A DNA stretch of 64,000 bases from JBCBAP01 sp038532435. GTDB taxonomy: Bacteria > Pseudomonadota > Alphaproteobacteria > Rhodobacterales > Rhodobacteraceae. Where the stretch lies: NCBI GenBank assembly GCA_038532435.1, contig JBCBAP010000007.1, forward strand, positions 1 to 64,000, given 5' to 3'. Made by a program: the position numbers and the translations under genes. Shown in pieces: positions 63,441 to 64,000 of the stretch. The notes beneath the pieces are model-generated. The model ran no database searches, was not told the origin of the DNA, and saw nothing but the letters and a program-made list of their open reading frames with translations. Numbering within the stretch: the stretch's first letter is position 1; each line of letters starts with the position of its first letter.

Positions 63441-64000
63441 CCATGGTGCACGGAACCTCGGCGTTCGCCCCGCGGCGCGGGCTGCGTCTGCCCGCCATTG
63501 GTGGCATCGACCCGCGGATCCGGATCGTGATGACGGGCTTTTTCGCCGTTGCGACCGTTTCCCTTGCGCAGATCCCGCCCCTGCTTGTGTCCCTGACGAT
63601 CGCTGTCTGGATGCTGCGCGCATCCCGCCTGCCCATGCGGCGGACCCTTCGACAGGTCGCGACGATGGACAGTTTCCTGATCCTGATGATCTTCCTCCTG
63701 CCCCTCACCACCCCGGGTACCCCGATGCTCACGTTGTTCGGTTTCGCTGCGAGTTGGGAGGGGCTGCACCTGGCCATCGTGATCACACTCAAGGCCAACG
63801 CGGTGATGATCGCGGCGCTTGCCCTGCTCACGACCATGGAGGTGACGACGCTCGGCCAGGCGCTCCGCGCGCTGCGGGTGCCCACAGCCCTCGTCCACCT
63901 GATGCTGTTCACGCTGCGCTACATCGATGTGCTCGGAACCGAGTCCCGGCGGCTCAGAACCGCGATGCGCGCGCGCGGCTTTCGACCGGGCACCAACATG
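63437..64000 (+). CDS. cbiQ: ECF transporter T-component, CbiQ-like (partial)
   Basis: 188 codons to the window edge. Membrane protein with the T-component coupling motif SRRLRTAMRARGFRP near the end of the visible part. ATG at 63437 overlaps the previous stop (ATGA). The ATPase CbiO and the C-terminus are expected downstream of the window. Confidence 0.9.
   Translation, partial: MTMVHGTSAFAPRRGLRLPAIGGIDPRIRIVMTGFFAVATVSLAQIPPLLVSLTIAVWMLRASRLPMRRTLRQVATMDSFLILMIFLLPLTTPGTPMLTLFGFAASWEGLHLAIVITLKANAVMIAALALLTTMEVTTLGQALRALRVPTALVHLMLFTLRYIDVLGTESRRLRTAMRARGFRPGTNM

Overview
The window is GC-rich, densely coded and operon-rich, and reads as chromosome of an alphaproteobacterium, most likely a Rhodobacterales (Roseobacter-type) marine or soil heterotroph. 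Support comes from a rhizobial/roseobacterial-type rhamnose locus (rhaDI divergent from rhaRSTPQ-mutarotase-kinase), a cobalamin-riboswitch-controlled NikK/CbiM/NikL/CbiQ-type metal transporter, TRAP-TAXI and Liv-type uptake systems, and two copies of a 26-bp interspersed repeat that I recall as common in Rhodobacterales intergenic DNA. No rRNA, tRNA, CRISPR array, phage or complete insertion sequence was seen.

Region 1 (1-31.4 kb, all minus strand) is a catabolic island. Transcription runs from a Liv-type solute-binding protein (31.4 kb), a degenerate Fe-ADH-like protein and an aldehyde dehydrogenase, past an AraC regulator, into an almost unbroken run of about 22 genes. In transcription order these are: LivH, LivM, LivG, a LivF fused to a Tm-1-like (UPF0261) domain, a PEP-hydrolase/Tm-1 C-terminal-like TIM barrel, a giant flotillin with a 616-residue hendecad coiled coil, two SRPBCC proteins flanking a secreted NTF2-like protein, a three-component xanthine dehydrogenase/CO-dehydrogenase-like molybdenum hydroxylase whose large subunit is split into two genes, MoxR and VWA (CoxD/CoxE-like) maturation proteins, an amidohydrolase, an MBL lactonase-like protein, an SMP-30/isochorismatase fusion, a sugar-phosphate-isomerase-like TIM barrel, a Gfo/Idh/MocA oxidoreductase, an alpha/beta hydrolase and AroQ. 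A polyamine-type ABC ATPase and binding protein close the left edge. The content suggests import of an unknown organic (possibly heterocyclic, aromatic or lactone-forming) substrate, Mo-dependent hydroxylation, then ring or lactone opening; the substrate cannot be read from sequence.

Region 2 (31.4-40.6 kb) holds a secreted dienelactone-hydrolase-like protein divergent from a membrane AraC regulator, then a sulfatase, a fused TRAP permease and a TAXI binding protein on the minus strand with a divergent LysR regulator, together a candidate sulfated-compound uptake and desulfation unit.

Region 3 (40.6-51.2 kb) is a complete L-rhamnose locus: isomerase and bifunctional aldolase/dehydrogenase leftward; DeoR regulator, ABC importer, mutarotase and kinase rightward. 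A 73-bp dyad lies exactly between the two arms.

Region 4 (51.8-61.0 kb) holds a very acidic unknown protein divergent from a LuxR-type regulator, an HxlR regulator divergent from an EamA transporter with two perfect operator dyads between them, a 991-residue FAD oxidoreductase/acetoacetate-decarboxylase-like fusion, and a 1030-residue zinc-ribbon/cyclase/ATPase/TPR-like signalling protein.

Region 5 (61.0-64.0 kb) has a promoter and cobalamin riboswitch leading a cobalt (or nickel) ECF-type transporter operon that runs off the right edge.
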